DNA of 64,000 nt from assembly GCA_028455995.1 (NCBI GenBank), contig JABELC010000004.1, positions 682,001 to 746,000 on the forward strand, written 5' to 3'. The notes beneath the pieces were generated by a model. That model was not told where the DNA came from and did no database searches. It saw nothing but the letters and a program-made list of their open reading frames with translations. Source of the DNA: Scleromitrula shiraiana (taxonomy: Eukaryota > Ascomycota > Leotiomycetes > Helotiales > Sclerotiniaceae). Shown piece by piece: positions 60,055-64,000 of this stretch. The position numbers and the translations under genes were made by a program. How positions within the stretch are numbered: position 1 is the stretch's first letter; each line of letters opens with the position of its first letter.

Positions 60055-61640
60055 TCAATGCGGGGTAAGAAGGGTTGTAATTGTCCGATACCCCTCAACA
60101 CGAAAGCCAGTCAACCTGGGAAGGCCATATTGCCAACCTGTCTTTAACCATTGACTCTCTCTAGATCCGGCGTCTAGGCAACGGAAAGCAACCTCCAAAG
60201 GATACCTGTAACAAGATGCTCCAGTCCAGAATCTCAAGTGAAAATATTCCACCGAACGAATGATCTCATGAGCGAGGGATGATGTATCAGACGAAATTCC
60301 TTTCAACCGCGTTGAATTTGGTTCGTTTAACATGCCCGGCTCGGAGAATTCGTGATTAGTAGGTGTGTTATCTGAGAGCCTCTCCAACGATTGTATCAAC
60401 AAGATTCACAGTGAATTATGAATAGTAATAGCATACGCATCCCAAACTTTGTCATATTCCAGAAGTTTTGGGTACAGAGGACCATCCTTGTCGGTCATCA
60501 GGCTATCATGTCTTGGGGGTACCTCCTGGCAAGGATTAGTTTTGTCCAACAGCCATCTACGCCACCAGCTATTCAATCTCTTAAGCATAATAGCGGTCTG
60601 AACTTTTAGTTGTAAATCATTCGGTAGTTCAGCCGAAGAGTCGGTTTCTAGATCTCTCAAAAGATTAGAGAAATCGCATAAAATATCGACCAGAAAGTCT
60701 ACAGACGTTTTAGACTCTGGATCCCCTTCCCATGGAACATTTTTCCATTGTGGTTGGCTAAGAAAAGTCCTGCGACGGGACAAAATGGCCCTAGTAACCT
60801 GTTCCAGTAAGAAAAATAGTCGAAACAATTTCAAGGATACCTACCAATATAATTCGATGTTCGAGGAAAACAGTCCTTTCCGGACAATTTTTATGACGCG
60901 AAGGACCTCGAAGTTCCAACAGCCGACCGAGACCATCAGTATGTAATGCCCATCCATCCCCATCTTGAAATGCTAAAAGCTGATCAAATCAGTAAATTTA
61001 CGTCGGTATTAGACTTAAGAGGTACTTCAAAAAAGATAAGAGCAGATATGTCTCCCAATGTTACAAAGGAATACATACTCTCTGGCCCAGACAGACAGCC
61101 ACGCAGCTTCGCAAGTGCTTCACCATACAGTTTCATAGACGTTTTCTTCACGTCTTTTAGGCGATGAACTCGACTAAAATAGATCGAAGCCAAAGCATCT
61201 AGTGACTTCGTAGGCACTTTACCACGAACCAGTTTACCGACCCACCAACGGTCTGTACACATTGCCAATGCATCTCGAGTGCAGCCAGAAATTGCATGGC
61301 CCGAAGGCGATCTAGATTCAAACAAGCTTGTGGCTAGAAGAGAAACGAATATATTACTTTCAAAGGCAGCAATAGATAAATAGGTGGGAGGATCGAACGA
61401 GTGTGTAAAAGGTTGCCGGAGTTTATGTGAATGATATCTCGGTGTGCTGGATACCACCATGAGATTATGCTGCTGCGTTTGAACGGCACGTTTCACCCGT
61501 AATATCTCGTCAACGAAGATGGAATCGTAGCCAGGACATGTCAAGCCGGCCTTCTGGCAGCGATTGCAAGTCGGTGTTACTTCATCGCATTTCAACCTTC
61601 CTGACTTACATTTTCTACAACCTTTACTACGTGCTCCCAT
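60055..61640 (-). pseudogene. Zn2Cys6 transcription factor interrupted by an in-frame TGA
   Basis: Three exons, right to left: 61640-61079, 60972-60845 and 60798 to 60406 or 60055. The DNA-binding domain GCRKCKSGRLKCDEVTPTCN then RCQKAGLTCPGYD is perfect. The middle homology region (RDALAMCTDRWWVGKL, SLDALASIYFSRVHRL, WALHTDGLGRLLELRGP) is that of fungal regulators with a Fungal_trans_2-type domain. A TGA at 60406-60408 follows AITIHNSL, and the same frame continues for 117 codons with clear family sequence (VEYFHLRFWTGASCY, EVAFRCLDAGS) to a TAA at about 60055. CGA to TGA by one transition is the simplest cause. A truncated protein of about 360 residues could still bind DNA. Read-through or a missed intron is less likely, because the continuing frame needs no shift. 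Confidence 0.75.
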
Positions 61641-62160
61641 GACCGCAATTGAAACAACACTCTAATTTGTGCTTGGCAAATCCAGATCTTCTAGATGTCA
61701 TTGTGTAGCTCGCATGTCCTGGAGAGATTCAAGAATGGGTGGATATATATTCGGTGTGAGAGGATTGGGAATCAACTTTGATTAGTAAGCAATTTAGCAT
61801 CCTTGACCAAGGGTGGCCTTGATAATCCATTGAAACTGTTACGATTGATTGTAAGCCAACAAGTTAATTCCTTCTAAACAGATCATATACGTTTCATCGG
61901 CTAGAACCAAAATTCTATGTCTGCCCAGCTAGGTCTCCGTTCATGATGATATGAATCCAAGGTATACAAACCATTACCCTCGACTTCACATTTGGTGTTC
62001 AATGTTCGGCATTCATGGGAACGCCGTAAGTAAGTTCGGTGCTTATTTATATCCTTGTTGAGAACTCGAACGATTGAGCAAACATCTATAACTTATGATC
62101 TCTTCCTGTACATTGTCCGTTTTTCGGATAAGTAACACAGCCATTGATTAACTCTTGAAT
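61641..62160. other. Divergent intergenic region
   Basis: Between the regulator remnant (-) and the NAD(P)-binding pseudogene (+). Nothing recognised apart from likely promoters. Confidence 0.6.
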
Positions 62161-63023
62161 ATGCGCATTCTTCTTCTCGGCGGAACGGGAAATTTAGGTC
62201 GGCGATCATTCCTGCCTTGCTCGCAAACAACCATGATGTTATCGTTTATGTGCGAAATCCACCCAAGCTACGTTCTTTAGTCTCTACTTCAATTCTCGAC
62301 AACATCGAGACTATTGTTGAGGGCGATGCAACGGATCCCATAGGTCTCGAAAATGCCGTACGTGAGAATAATGTTGAAGAAATTATCAATGTAGCAGGCA
62401 CTCATATAAAGCGCGGTGAGGAATTTCTGATGCGGAAGATTGCCATAGCGGTCTGCGATGCAGCCATTGCTGTGGGTGAAAAGAGGGGGAAGCCTTTGAG
62501 AGCCTGGATTTGCTGTGGAATGGGAGTGCTGGAAAATCCTGTGGCTGAAGAATATTTTATCGAAGATAAGTAAGAATGTTTCGAAACGACTTCATCAAGT
62601 TCTGATCAATACTAATATATGCGTGTTTGTTCTAGCTTACCAAAAAGGTTATCGGAGCAGCATCGAGCAACATGCGACGTCATCGAAAATGTCCCTCTGT
62701 CGAAACTGCAATGGTCAATGATTTGTGAAGCGTTTATGGTCCCTGAGGATCCGAAACAACAAATTATGGACATACTAGAAACGCCAAAGACACATCAACT
62801 TGTGATTGCAGCGAGGCACCCGCCAGCATGGAGAAGCTCTTGGTTGGCTATGATTCCTTAGTTGGGACTTTCGCTGGACTTTTGGTTAAAGCAATTGTGG
62901 ACAGACTCAACCAAGTACGAAGATGTGGCAGACTTTTTAGGGGAGGATCTGGAAAATTTATATACACAATGGGTAGGTGAGAAAGTAAGGATGAAAGACA
63001 AGAACAAGGTAAAGTCGATTTGA
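62161..63023 (+). pseudogene. Broken NAD(P)-binding (NmrA-like / isoflavone-reductase-like) gene
   Basis: Starts with MRILLLGGTGNLG, a Rossmann-fold dinucleotide-binding loop. The next residues expected, SAIIPALLANNHDVIVYVRN, occur in a different frame beginning near 62199. A one-base deletion at about 62196-62201 explains this, since the two parts fit without a missing residue. Exon 1 continues to 62569 (MGVLENPVAEEYFIEDK region), an intron with GTAAGA donor and CTAG acceptor runs to 62635, and exon 2 continues from 62636. Exon 2 meets TAG at 62859-62861 after SSWLAMIP, then stays open with plausible coding (LGLSLDFWLKQLW, YEDVADFLGED) to TGA at 63021-63023. Atypical short-chain dehydrogenase-like proteins of this kind act as redox sensors or reductases. 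Two independent lesions make it a pseudogene. Confidence 0.75.
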
Positions 63024-63414
63024 TTTGCGATTGTTGTGGTATAGATACATAGTGCTAGTAAGGCTTGATTAACAAATTAATACTCATGTTTGAGCTTTGT
63101 CAAAACACATAATATTTTGTATTAGGTATCTCGAGGTTCTCCTTGGTGATTAGTTCAATGAGATGAAGAATTTTAGTGACTAGATGTGCCATATAAATAA
63201 CTATTTTGTCATTTTCGTTCCAGAACGTTTTATCATTCTAGACTGGCTCGAGACTGTTTTGCTAATTGGAACTCTACGTGATCACTGGCTCATTTCTGCC
63301 TTACGCGCAAGGCGATTATTACTGTACACCTAATCCAAATGCTGAAAAAATGCATGGCATACATGGATTTGTCGCATGGTAGATCAACAAGATTGTTCAA
63401 GTAGTATACACTAA
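63024..63414. other. Intergenic, nothing recognised
   Basis: AT-rich spacer between two decayed genes. No conserved frame. Confidence 0.55.
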
Positions 63415-64000
63415 TCACGATCGAGGTATTCCTTCAAAAGCTGCGACTATAGACGTTTTTGGTATTTGATCTACGAGGGCAAAATCAATGGGAAGAAAGT
63501 GGCCTGATGATTCGCCACAACCTTGGTGATCTTCAAGCTCACAAGGCCCAAAACGATCGACATTGAGCTTATCCTCCCCGTTTCCCACTGTTAGTTGGGA
63601 TTTTATCGTGCTGTCAAAGGGTTCGCTTATGATAGCATCCCCATCTCGAGTTGCATCCTGCCGATCATTCGGTCAATTCTATGTTCTCGCCATCGATACT
63701 CATATGGATTGAGAAGCTGCGGCTCCATTGGCATAATAGTTTTCAGATGTTGAAATTAAAAAATCGCATGATTTCTCAAGATCGACAACGACTAAGTAGG
63801 TCTTTTTGTTAGGAAGACTGGAGTACTTCTATAAAAGGCATAGAAAGCAACTTCAAGTCAAATTTTTGGGCAGACTTGATCTCTTCTGAAGTCATGTCCG
63901 TACCATAGGTCGATCGTCTACAAACCCATTTGGAGTAATCAAATACGGACTCAAATTCGTGACAGAGTGAGGTGAAGTAGCGCAACGTTTATATATACGC
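63415..64000 (-). pseudogene. Degenerate gene fragment at the window edge, unknown family
   Basis: Minus-strand blocks with protein-like composition occur in at least two frames. From right to left: YFTSLCHEFESVFDYSKWVC and TSEEIKSAQKFDLKLLSMPF near 63975-63830; TYLVVVDLEKSCDFLIST then ENYYANGAAASQSI near 63800-63705; and TIKSQLTVGNGEDKLNVDRF, ELEDHQGCGESSGHFLPIDF near 63620-63470, ending at TGA 63415-63417. Stops or frame changes separate the blocks and no donor/acceptor pairs obviously join them. It looks like another decayed gene continuing beyond 64000, although a multi-exon functional gene cannot be excluded. I do not recognise the family. Confidence 0.4.

Overview
This window is nuclear DNA of a filamentous ascomycete (Pezizomycotina). 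The evidence is short GT-AG introns of about 43-280 bp in most genes, Zn2Cys6 regulators, a fungal hybrid histidine kinase, UDP-galactopyranose mutase, and intergenic regions full of microsatellites. The protein style suggests Leotiomycetes, possibly Sclerotiniaceae, but that is only an impression. Exon boundaries below were set by hand from splice signals and reading-frame closure.

The left and central part (about 2.5-47 kb) is mostly conserved housekeeping or regulatory genes separated by 1-4 kb spacers. In order: a SET/MYND protein (+), an alpha/beta hydrolase (-), a very large group X-type hybrid histidine kinase with a degenerate N-terminal kinase domain (-), a DUF250/TPT nucleotide-sugar-type transporter (-) facing a UDP-galactopyranose mutase (+), a centrosomin-motif coiled-coil protein (-), a DUF1992/DNAJC28-like mitochondrial protein (-), a Zn2Cys6 regulator (+), the ESCRT-III protein VPS60/CHMP5 (-) and a SAPS-domain PP2A/Sit4-type phosphatase partner (+). 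The transporter and mutase pair makes sense as a galactofuranose module: one makes UDP-Galf, the other may carry it into the Golgi.

At 48.1-49.9 kb lies a very AT-rich block. It is built from two diverged direct copies of a roughly 0.5-0.6 kb sequence plus a short tandem duplication of about 80-90 bp. One copy carries many extra short pieces of the kind CTTGAA/TTCAAG and ACTAGT/TAGTAG that the other lacks. I found no explanation for these and regard them as the most unusual signal here.

The right part (50-64 kb) looks accessory: a putative secreted protein, a 2EXR-type protein, a single-pass membrane protein and a beta-lactamase-fold hydrolase are intact. They are mixed with decayed genes: a protein kinase with at least five inactivating lesions, a Zn2Cys6 regulator with one in-frame TGA, an NAD(P)-binding (NmrA-like) gene with a frameshift and a stop, and a degenerate fragment at the right edge. 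A broken zinc-type alcohol dehydrogenase/quinone-reductase-like gene sits at the left edge. No tRNA, rRNA, CRISPR array or recognisable transposase gene was found.
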